A DNA stretch of 64,000 nt from assembly GCF_035046505.1 (NCBI RefSeq), contig NC_089822.1, positions 106,480,807-106,544,806 of the forward strand, in the 5' to 3' direction. Source of the DNA: Tiliqua scincoides (taxonomy: Eukaryota; Chordata; Lepidosauria; Squamata; Scincidae). The notes below the pieces were generated by a model. The model made no database searches and was not told the DNA's origin. It saw nothing but the letters and a program-made list of their open reading frames with translations. The translations under genes and the position numbers were made by a program. This document shows positions 26,101-34,500 of this stretch, one piece after another (positions within the stretch are counted from its first letter, which is position 1; every line of letters begins with the position of its first letter).

Positions 26101-28906
26101 CCTCAGAAGTTCAGAATAGATCTGGATATGGATGGAAGCTCACAAGAAGGAATGGAGAAGGGCCATTCCCTCTTGAATGGATTATCTTGTTTGGATTATC
26201 CATTTAAATTTAACAGGACAGGAAAGTGTAGGATATAAATATTGTAATGTAATAAATTTAGGCAAACGTGTCCATTTGCTGCCACTGAGACCAAACCACT
26301 TGCAAAAATGACTAATCAAACTATTTCATAATGTTAGTGGGAACCAAGATATTTTCCAGATGCAAATTGTTCAGTTTTGTACCTGAAACCATGGATGATA
26401 ATTTTAGTTCCCAAGCTGGCATTGAAGCTGGAGTACTGGAGGTCATCACTTATAGAAAGGAGCTGTCCACAGCCGGAATTTGAAGGTGTGAACAGAAGAA
26501 ACTGAACTCGGAGATTGGTACCCCGCAGGAAGCTTGCAGACTGGAAGTCAGTGCAGGCTTGGCTTCCCATAAGCTTTTCAGGCACTGGAATGAGATTTAG
26601 CAGAGCCAGCTGTTATCTGCTAGTAGAATAGAACATGGCTTATATGTTATTACTGAAGATGGCTTTGGACACCAAGGATCAGTTCCTTCTGCGTGCACAG
26701 CCTCTCCATGGTTCCTCACATCCCATGTATTTTACTAAGCACATGAAAAGGTTGCTGCAGTCCTCAGACAGTTGACTGTAGAGGAGCCATTTTGACTCTG
26801 GTTTTGTCACGGAAGACAGCCAGGAAGCTAGGCTGACCAAAGGGAGAGTGGGGTTTCAAGAGCCAAGTCTTCCGATGGCACATAGTCTCCTCCAGGTCTG
26901 TGGCAGAGCAAGTCTGGCTATAGTTTCAGGAGCACCTCCTTGGCTCATCCCAAGGCAGGAGATGGCTCAGATGAGTAATTCTAACACTCCTATGTCTTTG
27001 CCAGGTCACTCTGATAGGTCATTCTTAGGCCAGCCGCCTTCCTCACAGTAGCTTGTCTCTGCACTTCAACTCTTCTCATCCTCCTTGATGCTTTCTCTAT
27101 CCTCTCCTTCTTTCATCTACCTTGGCAGCCTGAGGCTCAGCTTTAAAGTCTGTCCCTGGAACCATCATTCACCTCCCAGCTGATTGTCATCAGCTAGCTA
27201 GGCATGTGTCACGCTACACCTGAGCGGTTGGCCTTCCAGATATCTCCTATAGCATCTGGGCTGAGGGAACCTCTGTCTTTTGGAAGTACTTTAGGTGGGA
27301 GGTGAGGTGAGGAAGGGAGCCCTAGCTGTTCCTAGATTTCAGATGTAAATTTTGTCTCCTGGCAGCAACATCCTATTGAGTTTGTTTACACAGAAGTTAC
27401 TTACATTTGGTGGACCACGAGGCCTCACTGGACCACCATAGCTTGGGAAAGACAAGGAAAGGAAAGTGGCAGAAGAGAGGGCTGGCACTGAGACATTATA
27501 AGCCAAGGCGATATTTGAAGGGGAATTGAGCTCAGTTTGTAATGACTTTGGAATTTATTTTGAGTTTATTTCTAATGCCCCCTCTTTAATATCGGAAATA
27601 AAGAGTTCCAACTCAAAAGAGAAGGCTCTGATTGTGTTTCTTCCTCTTTGTAATTAATACTGTCAGTTATGATTTTTTTTTCCTAAGTAATATCCTTTCT
27701 TCTTTTTTCAAGAAAAGCAAGAGTTACAAAAATAGACTTCCTTTCAGTCTAATATAATCATAATGCATATTCAAGGACCGTAACTAATAAAGTCCATCCA
27801 TCAGCTAAATTTGTCCATTGTGATAACCCAACTCTCATGAACGATGTCAATCAATTTGTCCATTTGCAATGTTTTCAGTAGCCATTCTGCATTTGGGAAG
27901 GAAGGAAAGGTAAACACTTTTCCAGGGCTGCACCCAAATGATTTTCATAGTCCGTAGCATGTCTGTGATAAGAGATTTTTTAACACATATATAATTATTG
28001 CCCTTTGTGATCTGTAACATCAACAAAAGATTGAAAAGATTGCCCCAAAAGACTATGGCACCTGGCAAGCTACAGCAACCAGCTGGTTGTCCTTGTTGAG
28101 ACTGAAAGGCTACAAGCTGAGCATATCTGCTTTACTGTAACCTGTTCAGGGGCCCCAGAATTTAAAGGTTCATATCATTTACTCTCTGTTGAAATCGCTA
28201 CTAATGTACACAATTGTCAGGTCCATCCTTGCCCTTCACCTGGTCCTTCCTGGACCTCCACCACAGCAGACATTTGAAAGGGTCAAGGTCCACAGTCTAA
28301 TTTCTGACCCCTATGACTTGCTTCCAGTAAAACTGTATCTTTTAGCATGTTCACCACATATGGGTTGGTGGATGCAGGGAACATGAAGCATTTCCAGCAT
28401 TGAACTTACACTCTTTTCTATTTTTGAAGGTTCTTTGGAACTTCATGAATGAGGGTCATGGTCACATACAGAACAGAAAAGAGCTGTGTCTACCTCCCTG
28501 ATGTGACTATAGCCCAAGGACTTTACTACAGCCTACCATCTGGGGCTAAAGGCTCTTCATTTTGCTGCATACCTGAGACTACAGAAACAGGGGGATTATT
28601 GAGCACCTGGCAAGCTACAGCAACCAGCTGGTTGTCCTTGTTGAGCCTGAAAGGCTGCAAGTTGAGCATACCTGCTTTACTGCAACCTGTTCAGGGGTCC
28701 CAGAATTTAAAGGTTCATATCATTTACTAACTGTTGAAACCTCTACTAATATACACAATTGTCAGGTCCATCCTTGCCCTCCACCCGGTCCTTCCCGGAC
28801 CTCTACCACGACAGACATTTGAAAGTCTGCCAGCACCTTCCTTACCTGCAGCAGCAAAGATGAAAAGCAGTTGTACTATGACCCATCTGCTGGGACCTTC
28901 CACCAT
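5017..28906 (-). CDS. PLA1A: PLA1A, phosphatidylserine-specific phospholipase A1 (whole gene, 11 coding exons)
   Basis: Secreted lipase of the pancreatic-lipase family that removes the sn-1 acyl chain from phosphatidylserine and lysophosphatidylserine. Coding exons on the minus strand: 28846-28906, 26383-26584, 21860-22037, 19318-19426, 17901-18002, 17092-17181, 16430-16597, 14312-14401, 8398-8509, 7295-7459, 5017-5101. They sum to 1362 nt (453 residues plus stop), close to the 456 residues I recall for human PLA1A. All junctions are GT/AG and in phase. A hydrophobic signal peptide comes first. Nucleophile Ser162 lies in GVSLG, the acid Asp186 in GLDPAG and His256 in CDHMRAVH. The C-terminal domain ends IACV, as in mammals. 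Introns carry hAT, Harbinger-like, LINE and 5S-SINE insertions; no exon is disrupted. Exon calls were made by eye against remembered family sequence, so UTR ends are unknown. Confidence 0.95.
5240..5376 (+). mobile_element. 5S-rRNA-derived SINE, copy 1
   Basis: About 95 bp closely follow 5S rRNA from near position 20 to the end (GATCTCGGAAGCTAAGCAG, GGTTAGTACTTGGATGGGAG, GGGTGCTGTAGGCTT), then the LINE-A tail ACCATAGTCTTTCGAGACTG. The internal A box, intermediate element and C box of the Pol III promoter are kept. Lies in PLA1A intron 10, antisense to the gene. Confidence 0.85.
5455..5660 (+). mobile_element. MIR-like (tRNA/CORE-type) SINE
   Basis: Resembles the MIR-like copy at 35962-36140: GGCCTTAGGCAAG, CTCTCAGCCTCAGCTGCA and CAGGGTTGTTGTAAGAAC in order. 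Boundaries approximate. Confidence 0.5.
5908..6267. mobile_element. hAT-type MITE (family 1)
   Basis: CAGTGGCTCTCAAACTTTTT at the left, CCCACAGTTTGAGAAACACTG at the right; 360 bp. Same family as 10864-11217, 18659-18999 and 45856-46215, with shared interior (GGAAGTGACATCATCAAGCA; ATTAAAAATAAAATATTGAA). Confidence 0.85.
6370..7013. mobile_element. PIF/Harbinger-like MITE with an internal 81-bp duplication
   Basis: Flanked by TTA at 6367-6369 and 7014-7016. Ends GGGCGCAATCCTA and AGGACTGCGCCC are inverted. GC-rich interior; an 81-bp block is tandemly doubled at 6532-6612 and 6613-6693. The long frames through it are not genes. In PLA1A intron 10. Confidence 0.75.
7295..7459 (-). CDS. PLA1A: PLA1A exon 10
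   Basis: Residues 371-425. Encodes [19 protein letters not shown] and [14 protein letters not shown]. Acceptor TCCCAG, donor CAAG/GTAAGC, phase 2. The spacing of its two cysteines matches the mammalian protein as remembered. Confidence 0.93.
7565..7883. mobile_element. hAT-type MITE (family 2, CAGGGTGACCAG ends)
   Basis: Inverted ends CAGGGTGACCAGGTG and CATCTGGTCACCCTG, 319 bp, flanked by AACCCAGG and CACCCAGG (7 of 8 match). A second copy lies at 32448-32766. In PLA1A intron 9. Confidence 0.8.
8398..8509 (-). CDS. PLA1A: PLA1A exon 9
   Basis: Residues 334-370. Encodes [24 protein letters not shown], the start of the C-terminal PLAT-like region. Acceptor GCTTAG, donor ACAT/GTGAGT, phase 2. 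About 5.8 kb of intron, holding two LINE-B copies and a LINE-A, separates it from exon 8. Confidence 0.93.
8735..10714 (-). mobile_element. LINE-A with 5' inversion and a nested LINE-B
   Basis: The 3' part runs on the minus strand (8735-8833, 9963 to about 10410); the 5' part (about 10411-10714, encoding [20 protein letters not shown] and [10 protein letters not shown]) is on the plus strand. The two halves share a short overlap of coding sequence. This is the layout left by twin priming. A possible 10-bp target duplication TCTATAAACA lies at 8709-8718 and 10714-10723. Confidence 0.75.
8834..9962 (+). mobile_element. LINE-B inserted into LINE-A
   Basis: Flanked by a perfect 12-bp duplication TTCGGGAGTGAC (8822-8833 and 9963-9974). 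Encodes a reverse-transcriptase C-terminal region ([24 protein letters not shown]) and, in another frame, [19 protein letters not shown], a CCHC-like knuckle. Ends in a (TATC)n tail. At least one frameshift near 9575. Clade not assigned. Confidence 0.85.
10864..11217. mobile_element. hAT-type MITE (family 1), reverse orientation
   Basis: CAGTGTTTCTCAAACTGTGG at the left and AAGTTTGAGAACCACTG at the right; interior matches the other family-1 copies in reverse. Confidence 0.85.
11286..11782. mobile_element. Harbinger-like MITE, long GC-rich type
   Basis: Begins CAGCCCAATCCTGAGCTGCC and ends CTCAGGATTGGGCTCT; inverted ends around a C-rich interior. Same subfamily as 39228-39770. Boundary triplets do not match cleanly. 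Confidence 0.6.
11878..12910 (+). mobile_element. LINE-B 3' end, interrupted by a 5S SINE
   Basis: Encodes [15 protein letters not shown], then after an in-frame stop [20 protein letters not shown] and [15 protein letters not shown], the same C-terminal knuckle type as the copy at 8834. Ends CAATAAAGGTCTCTAAATC. A 5S SINE (12418-12566) splits it. In PLA1A intron 8. Confidence 0.7.
12418..12566 (+). mobile_element. 5S-rRNA-derived SINE, copy 2
   Basis: GCAACTGTTACCCTGCACATG leader, 5S body, then the LINE-A tail. The leader is shared with the copy at 56571, so it belongs to the SINE. Inserted into LINE-B, so it is younger than that LINE copy. Confidence 0.85.
13265..13446. mobile_element. Harbinger-like MITE, short type
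   Basis: GGCACAATCCTAACCC at the left, GGGTTAGGATTTGGGCC at the right; interior GGGCAATGCAG, AAGGGAACAAACATT and GGATGCAGCACATG is shared with 20617-20816 and 59892-60070. Confidence 0.7.
13722..13822 (-). mobile_element. CR1 LINE 3' terminus
   Basis: Starts with (AAGAACAT)n, the reverse complement of the CR1 terminal octamer repeat, then the conserved 3' UTR (CTGGATCAGGCC, CATCTAGTCCAGCTTCCTG). Severely 5' truncated. Confidence 0.8.
14312..14401 (-). CDS. PLA1A: PLA1A exon 8
   Basis: Residues 304-333. Encodes [18 protein letters not shown] and ends TAPYC, the boundary between the catalytic and C-terminal domains. Acceptor TTTTAG, donor TGCG/GTGAGT, phase 1. Confidence 0.93.
15090..15429. 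mobile_element. hAT-type MITE (family 3)
   Basis: Perfect 8-bp target duplication ATATAGGT (15082-15089 and 15430-15437). Ends CACAGATGTCAAAC and GTTTGACACCCCTG-like. 340 bp, in PLA1A intron 7. Confidence 0.85.
16430..16597 (-). CDS. PLA1A: PLA1A exon 7 (catalytic His, short lid)
   Basis: Residues 248-303. Carries [18 protein letters not shown] with catalytic His256, then the cysteine-bounded lid region ([15 protein letters not shown]) and FLLSCPKIG. The lid is short, as is usual for PLA1A. Acceptor CTGCAG, donor ATAG/GTATGT, phase 1. Confidence 0.95.
17092..17181 (-). CDS. PLA1A: PLA1A exon 6
   Basis: Residues 218-247. Encodes [17 protein letters not shown] and DQPGCP, the conserved strand pair before the lid. 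Acceptor CTTTCAG, donor TCTG/GTGAGG, phase 1. Confidence 0.95.
17901..18002 (-). CDS. PLA1A: PLA1A exon 5 (catalytic Asp)
   Basis: Residues 184-217. Encodes [13 protein letters not shown], with catalytic Asp186, then [12 protein letters not shown]. Acceptor TTCCAG, donor GACA/GTAAGC, phase 1. Confidence 0.95.
18659..18999. mobile_element. hAT-type MITE (family 1)
   Basis: CAGTGGTTCTCACACATTTA at the left, CACAGTTTGAGAAACACTG at the right; 341 bp in PLA1A intron 4. Confidence 0.85.
19318..19426 (-). CDS. PLA1A: PLA1A exon 4 (nucleophile elbow)
   Basis: Residues 148-183. Carries [14 protein letters not shown], the GXSXG nucleophile elbow with Ser162. Acceptor TTCTTCAG, donor ACTG/GTAAGG, phase 1. 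Confidence 0.96.
20617..20816. mobile_element. PIF/Harbinger-like MITE, short type
   Basis: TTA flanks at 20614-20616 and 20817-20819. Ends GGGCGCAATCCTAACC and GGTTAGGATTGCATCC. Subterminal repeats (CCTTATGTCAGTGC and AGTGCTGGAAAGCAC) let most of it fold. In PLA1A intron 3. Confidence 0.8.
21860..22037 (-). CDS. PLA1A: PLA1A exon 3
   Basis: Residues 88-147. Encodes [20 protein letters not shown] and an amphipathic helix ending IRKFL. The VIAVDW strand is a lipase-family hallmark. Acceptor TCCTCAG, donor CCTG/GTAGGT, phase 0. Confidence 0.94.
22350..23747. mobile_element. hAT-like element, about 1.4 kb, non-autonomous
   Basis: CAGTGCTTCCCAAACTGTGG at 22350 and ATGTTTGGGAAGCACTT at 23747 are inverted; subterminal GGGTTGGGACCCACC and GTGGGTCCTGG also pair. 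AT-rich interior with a direct repeat around 23008-23100 (ACCAATTATTGATTTTTTGG). No transposase seen. In PLA1A intron 2. Confidence 0.65.
24187..24430. repeat. Unnamed repeat (family R) plus a hAT family-1 end
   Basis: 24187-24335 resembles 60192-60335 (CCAGAGGCGTTACTAG; CCCATGATGGACCACCTCC). From 24342 the left end of hAT family 1 follows (CAGTGGTTCTCACACATTTA) and stops after about 85 bp. Confidence 0.6.
24747..24978 (+). mobile_element. CR1 LINE 3' end
   Basis: Last codons plus 3' UTR of CR1 (GACAAGTTTCTGGAAGAAAA, GATGAGGTCTCTTGTTATCT) ending GGGGCTGTTCTTATGA. 5' truncated. Confidence 0.85.
24979..26382. other. PLA1A intron 2, unassigned
   Basis: No exon and no repeat I can name with confidence. 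25010-25090 has a fragment of the AGTAAGCCCCATTGACT-type repeat seen elsewhere. Confidence 0.4.
26383..26584 (-). CDS. PLA1A: PLA1A exon 2
   Basis: Residues 21-87. Contains the N-terminal lipase strands with [19 protein letters not shown] and GTKIIIHGF, the conserved start of the lipase domain that helps form the oxyanion-hole region. An N-glycosylation sequon NAS is present. The acceptor is TTCCAG and the donor TTTCAG/GTACAA, leaving phase 2. Confidence 0.93.
26585..28057. other. PLA1A intron 1, unassigned
   Basis: Mixed composition, no exon or known repeat recognised. Confidence 0.4.
28058..28280. repeat. Direct duplication, copy 1 (223 bp)
   Basis: Pairs base for base, with no gaps, with 28603-28825; about 17 mismatches counted by eye (about 92% identity). 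In PLA1A intron 1. Confidence 0.9.
28603..28825. repeat. Direct duplication, copy 2, beside PLA1A exon 1
   Basis: Second copy of the 223-bp block. It stops 20 bp short of the exon 1 donor, so the exon itself is not duplicated. Confidence 0.9.
28846..28906 (-). CDS. PLA1A: PLA1A exon 1 (start codon, signal peptide)
   Basis: Encodes residues 1-20 plus one base. The first ATG in frame is at 28906 and is followed by a hydrophobic core ([14 protein letters not shown]) typical of a secretory signal. The donor is GCAG/GTAAGG, phase 1, matching the acceptor phase of exon 2. Mammalian PLA1A also begins with a short signal-peptide exon. Confidence 0.82.
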
Positions 28907-29344
28907 CTTTCCTGCTAGAGTCTTCAATGCTGCAGCCTGCAGTGGATGATGAAGTTCCAGAGAAGATGAATGTGAATTCTCAACTACTGTACTGTTGCTT
29001 GCTCAGATTATTTTTTGCCTTGGTTAATCATCAATGGACATTGAGGTTATGAGGCTACAAATGGGGACAGTCTCCTCTTTGCCTGTTGCAACACTTGCAT
29101 GGAAAATGGATTCAGACCAAGCAATCCGCTGGTAGGAGGAGCTTCAAGTATTGTTTTCTGTTGAAAGGGGGATCTTGTAACAGGGGATGTTTCAATAACC
29201 GCTCTGTTCAGACTGCAGCACACAAACATGGTTGAATCAAAGTTTTGCATCGCAACGGTCTGGCAATGGGTCAAAACACTGTTTACTGACTCTATTTCAA
29301 AGGCGGCTGGAGCAAAGTTACTGCATCAAGGACACAGTTAAAGA

Positions 29345-29527
29345 AGGGCCCAATCCACTTCAACTTTCCTGCACTGATGCACCTGCAATGCATCCCCCCC
29401 CCCAAGAAGGGGAACAAACGTGCCCTTACTTTAAGGATCCCTCCATGACTGCCCCCTCCAATTGCAGGATGCAATACATTGGCATGTCTGCATCAATGCT
29501 GGAAAGTAGGGCAGGATTGGGCCCTAA
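29345..29527. mobile_element. Harbinger-like MITE, short type
   Basis: GGGCCCAATCCACTTC at the left, GGATTGGGCCCTAA at the right; interior CATGACTGCCCCCTCCAATTG, GGATGCAATACATTG matches the short type. Intergenic. Confidence 0.65.
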
Positions 29528-29939
29528 GAGGCTACAAATGAATAGAAGAATGCTTTGTCTAAATTTCACTTTATCTTCTGAATTAATTTGCCAGGTTGCT
29601 GCTGTTTCTTAGGCTTGCCAAAAACATCACTATTTTTTTTTTTAATAAGGTTCAGTGATGGTACAAAGCCTGTGAGTACAACACTGTTGCCTAGGAAGCA
29701 TGGATTGCAGTAAATGCAATCATAGACACTGGAACCTTCTGTGATCTGTAGAGGTCCTGCTCTCAAGGCTACCTTGCCTGTGCTCCTCCAGCCTGCCCCC
29801 ACAGTCTTTCAACCTGTCTTCACTCTTACTTTTTTCCAGTTTCCTTTCATGTTGTTAATTGGAACACTGATCTTGAAACCTGCTTGAGGAGGAAAATGGG
29901 GAAAAAACATGCCTCAAGTGCTTCATCACTTGAATTAGC

Positions 29940-32045
29940 ATCAGAGCCCTGCTGGATCAGGCTAAAGGCCCATCTAGTCCAGTTTTCTGTATCTCACAAT
30001 GGCCCACCAGATGCCTCAGGGAGCACAAAAGACAACAAAATACCTGCATCCTGGTGCCACAGCCTTGCACCCGGCATTCTGAGGTAGCCCACCTCTAAAA
30101 CCAGGAAGTTGCATATACACATCACAGCTTGTAACCTGTGATGGACTTCACTTCTAGAAATCTGTCCAATTCCCTTTTGAAGGCATCCAGGGCAGACACC
30201 ATCACTGCATCCTGTGGCAGGGAGTTCCACAAACTAATTACATGCTGGGTAAAGAAATATTTTCTTTAGTTTGTTCAAACTCTTGCGACACTCAATTTTA
30301 GTGACTGTCCCCCGGTTCTGGTTTTGTGTGAGAGGGTAAAGAACATCCCTCTATTCACTCTATCCAGTTAGTTAGTTGGCAACCTTCCGTCTCGAGAGAC
30401 TATGGTATCGCACTCTGAATGGTGGTCCTGGAACAGCGTCTAGTGTGGTTGAAAAGGCCAATTCGGGAGTGACAATCCCTTCCACACTGGGAGCAAGTGC
30501 AGTCTGTCCCTGGTCTGTCTCCCTGGCTATGGGCCTTCCTTCTTTGCCTCTTTGCCTCAGTCTGTTGGCCAAGTGTCTCTTCAAACTGGGAAAGGCCATG
30601 CTGCACAGCCTGCCTCCAAGCGGGCCGCTCAGAGGCCAGGATTTCCCACCTGTTGAGGTCCACTCCTAAGGCCTTCAGATCCCTCTTGCAGATGTCCTTG
30701 TATCGCAGCTGTGGTCTACTTGTAGGGCGCTTTCCTTGCACAAGTTCTCCATAGAAGAGATCCTTTGGGATCCGGCCATCATCCATTCTCACGACATGAC
30801 TGAGCCAATGCAGACATCTCTGTTTCAGCAGTGCATACATGCTAGGGATTCCAGCTCGTTCCAGGACTGTGTTGTTTGGAACTTTGTCCTGCCAGGTGAT
30901 GCCGAGGATGCGCCGGAGGCAGCGCATGTGTAAAGCGTTCAGTTTCCTCTCCTGTTGTGAGCGAAGAGTCCATGACTCGCTGCAGTACAGAAGTGTACTC
31001 AGGACGCAAGCTCTGTAGACCTGGATCTTGGTACGTTCTGTCAGCTTCTTGTTGGACCAGACTCTCTTTGTGAGTCTGGAAAACATGGTAGCTGCTTTAC
31101 CGATGCGTTTGTTTATCTCGGTATGGAGCAAAAGAGTGTCGGAGATCGTTGAGCCAAGGTACACAAAGTCATGGACAACCCTCAATTCATGCGCAGAGAT
31201 TGTAATGCAGTGAGGTGAGTCCACATCCTGAACCATGACCTGTGTTATTCTTAAGGCTGATCGTCAGTCCAAAATCTTGGCAGGCCTTGCTAAAATGATC
31301 CATGAGCTGCTGGAGATCTTTGGCAGAGTGGGTAGTGACAGCTGCATCATTGGCAAAGAGGAAGTCACGCAGACATTTCAGTTGGACTTTGGACTTTGCT
31401 CTCAGTCTGGAGAGGTTGAAGAGCTTTCTGTCTGATCTGGTCCGGAGATAGATGCCTTCTGTTGCAGTTCCAAAGGCATGCTTCAGCAGGACAGCGAAGA
31501 AAATCCCAAACAAGGTTGGCGCAAGAACACAGCCTTGCTTCACTCTGCTTCGGATGTCAAAAGGGTCTGATGTGGAGCCATCAACAGTGCCCTTCATGTC
31601 CTTGTGGAAAGATCTGATGATGCCGAGCAGCCTGGGTGGACATCCAATCTTGGGGAGAATCTTGAAGAGGCCGTCCCTGCTGACCAGGTCGAAAGCCTTC
31701 GTGAGATCTATGAAGGCTATAAAGAGTGGCTGTCGTTGTTCTCTGCATTTCTCCTGCGGTTGTCTAAGGGAGAATACCATATCAGTGGTGGACCTGTGAG
31801 GTCCTGTGCGGTTTCCGAGTCACTCTATCCATCCCCTGCATAATTTGGTATGTCTCAATCATGTCCCCCCTCAGGTAACTTTTTTTTCTAGGCTAGAGTC
31901 CTAAACGCTGTTGACATTCCTCATAGGGGCCCCAGCCCAGTAATCATTTTGGTCACTCTTTTCAGCACCTTTTCTAGATCCACTATGTCCTTTTTGAGAT
32001 GTGGAGACCAGAACTGTGCACAATACTCCAGATATCACTTTGGGA
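29940..32045 (-). mobile_element. CR1 LINE, split by a LINE-A insertion
   Basis: CR1 3' UTR and coding remnant in reverse at 29940-30366 and 31821-32045 (CTGGATCAGGCTAAAGGCCC; ATGTCCTTTTTGAGATGTGG). The halves join across an 11-bp duplication, CACTCTATCCA. Confidence 0.85.
30367..31820 (-). mobile_element. LINE-A, longest copy
   Basis: 1454 bp flanked by CACTCTATCCA at 30356-30366 and 31821-31831. Encodes reverse transcriptase (IAFIDLTKAFDLVSRDGLFK; RVKQGCVLAPTLFGIFF; LFANDAAVTTHS), then [26 protein letters not shown] and the [17 protein letters not shown] finger. The catalytic FADD is FAND here, and there is one frameshift near 31210, so this copy is dead. 5' truncated, with a short (GTTA)n tail. 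Confidence 0.88.
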
Positions 32046-32447
32046 TACCCACCTCCTCTGTTTCTTCTCCAACTCCCTGGTTTGGAAAAGGAAAAACGGT
32101 ACAGAACACAAGAAGAAATGTGGCCAGTGGTGGGCCAGAGCACCTCCAATGCTCTAGTCCAGCTGTTATTAAACTTTTTACCACTGCAACCCACTTTGTC
32201 GTCTGTGGAGTCGTCTGTGGTCATCACACCCCAGAGTGCCTGGTGGTTTTCACATCATGCTCCAGAATGCAGGGCCACAAGGCATTCTGGGGCATGATGC
32301 AGCCGACAAAGTGAGTCGCGTGCCAGCACTACCTGGAAGCCACAAGTCATCTGGGGGTGTGATGTGGCCCAGAATGCTTTGTGGCTTCCAGGTCGCACCA
32401 AAAATCACAAGCAGCAAACAATCCCAAGGGCTCTTAAGCAACAAACT
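32046..32447. repeat. Unnamed repeat with GGCATTCTGGGG motif
   Basis: 32160-32410 shares CACAAGGCATTCTGGGGC and CACTACCTGGAAGC with 19080-19180. Probably a degraded hAT-type element, but its ends are not clear. Confidence 0.4.
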
Positions 32448-32766
32448 CAGGGTGACCAGACACCCTCTTTTTCCAGGACATGTTCTCTTTTTTAGTTCAT
32501 GTCCTGGAAAAGAACTTCAATGTCCTCCTTTTCCCTGTCAGCAGGCCCCTGTAGGCAGCACATCGCCTTCTTGTAATTAATAAATTATATGTAATAAATT
32601 ATGTAATCAAGTTTTAAATTTAATAATAAGTAATATAATGTTTAACCATATGAAATCAATATACTAGTGTTTTTAGTTTTTATTTTGTAATGTCCAACAT
32701 TTTTCTTGGATGTCCTACATTTTGGGGTGCCTTGTCCTCTTGCGGTAATGACATCTGGTTACCCTG
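32448..32766. mobile_element. hAT-type MITE (family 2)
   Basis: CAGGGTGACCAGACACCCTC at the left, GACATCTGGTTACCCTG at the right; 319 bp, the same length as the copy at 7565-7883 and in opposite orientation. Confidence 0.8.
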
Positions 32767-33056
32767 AAAAACTTGAAAGCACAAACAAGCTTATGTTAAC
32801 TGGTGTTGAGCAATTGATACAAGTCTCAGCCTAAGTATCAACTAGGTATCAGTGCAGTATGTATGATGTTCCCAATAGTGCCATTCTTTGCAGATCTGTT
32901 GGTGTTATTTCAGAAAGCTGCATTTGTTTAAAGTAATTTGTAAAACTTTTTACGATTGTTCTAAGTGCCCCGATGATAATGGGGACCACTTTGGTATGCT
33001 TTGGCCATAGTTGTGAGATTTCTATTATTGAAATATATAATATTTATATACTGCAT

Positions 33057-33514
33057 CAGGGGTGTGCAAAGTTTTTGGCAGGGGGGCCACATCATCTCTC
33101 TGACACTGTGTCGGGGGCCAGGGAAAAAAAGAATTTACATTTAAAATTTGAATAAATTTACCTAAGTTTACATAAATGAATATATTAAAGATGAACATAT
33201 GAATGAATGAAGGTCTTGAAATAGCTCAAGGCCTATAAAAGGCCTTGCACAAAGCAAGGCTGGCCTTTCCTTTGCTGCTGCTACTGCATCAGAGACATGA
33301 AACAGCAAGCAGTGGAGGAAGCCCTCATCCCGCAGCTCACGCAAGAGGTCAAACAGTTGCTCTCATGCTGAGAGCAGCTGCATCGGGCTAGTGTGGGCTC
33401 CAACAAATCTCTAGAGGGCCAGAAGCTCATTGGAGACTGGGGGCTCCCTGAGGGCTGCATTGAGAGGCCTCAAGGGCCGCAAGCGGCCCCAGGGCCAGGG
33501 TTTGGGCACCCCTG
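33057..33514. mobile_element. hAT-type MITE (family 4)
   Basis: CAGGGGTGTGCAAAGTTTTT at the left, CAGGGTTTGGGCACCCCTG at the right; subterminal GGGGGCCAC and GGCCGC. Just upstream of the CD58-like promoter. Confidence 0.75.
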
Positions 33515-33889
33515 TACTACTTAATATTTATATACCACTTTTCAACAGAATAGCTCACAAAGTGGTTTACACAGAAATAAATCAACAAATAGGCTCACAC
33601 TCTAAAAAAAATACAAAAGAGATACCAGCAACTGGCTCTGAAGAAGGCACCAACCTGACTGAGCAAAGAGTTGCTCTTCCCCTGCTATATATAAGAGGCT
33701 GCCACATTAAAAGGTGCCTTCTTGCCCAGTTAGCAGGGTGGCTTTTAGATCCGAGCAAAAAAGCAAACAGCCCCACCCTAGGCAATGCTATGCATGCCCT
33801 ATCTATCCCATGCAGCCCGCTCCTCTCCTATGCGATCCTAGGGATGCTAGGCAGCCCACTCCTACTCAAAAGTGAGTCCCACTGTGTTC

Positions 33890-34500
33890 AATGAGGCGGA
33901 CTCCCAGGTGGGCGTGCACAGGATCGGCGCCAGGTTTTGCCCTGCCGAAGCGGCGGGGAGTTCCGCAGCGCTGCACGGCCGCTGAGCTGGGCTGTGCCTG
34001 TGGCATTTTCCCCCTGCGGCTGGAGGGGAGCTGGCCTGGGGAAGCGAGCAGTGGCCGAGTAGGGAAGGCAGCGCGCTGGGTCCTTAGAAGGAGAAGAAGG
34101 AAGGGGAGGTGGCCACGGGGCTTTCGCTTTCGCTCCCCGCCGGACGTCGGCCGCTGCTGGCGAGGCTCGGGGCAAGCGGAGGGTCCCGCAGGCAGTGTGG
34201 CCATGTGGGGAGGCGGAAGAAGGCTGCTACCGGGGCGGCTGCTGCTGCTGCTGCTGCTGCTGGTGGGAGAGCTGGCGTTCTGCAGCGCGGAGGGTAAGGA
34301 GGCCCCCCGCTTTTCCCCCACGCCCAGCGGGAGGGCGTCGCCGCTGCTCTGTCGCTCTCTTGCTTCCGCAATGGCGAGCTCGGCCCGGTCCCCCGGGGTG
34401 CCACGGCCGGGAAAGACCCGCGGCAGGCCCAGCTGCGGGTGCAGCGCACAGATGGGGCGACCTGCAGGCAGAGCAGGGCGCGCCTTCCCTTCTCTCGCAC
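33890..34500 (+). promoter_or_regulatory. GC-rich, CpG-rich promoter region of the CD58-like gene
   Basis: A sharp rise in G+C and CpG begins about 300 bp before the start codon and continues through exon 1 into intron 1, unlike the AT-rich surroundings. No TATA box at a sensible distance. Long frames in this stretch on both strands are a by-product of base composition. Confidence 0.6.
34203..34293 (+). CDS. CD58-like exon 1 (signal peptide)
   Basis: Residues 1-30. The ATG at 34203 is followed by Gly/Arg, then eight leucines encoded by a pure (CTG)8 run at 34239-34262, then VGELAFCSAE. Donor GAGG/GTAAGG, phase 1. It sits in GC-rich promoter sequence. Confidence 0.88.

Noticed and set aside
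28058-28280. A duplicated first exon of PLA1A
   Set aside because: The duplication stops before the exon; no second signal-peptide frame follows copy 1.
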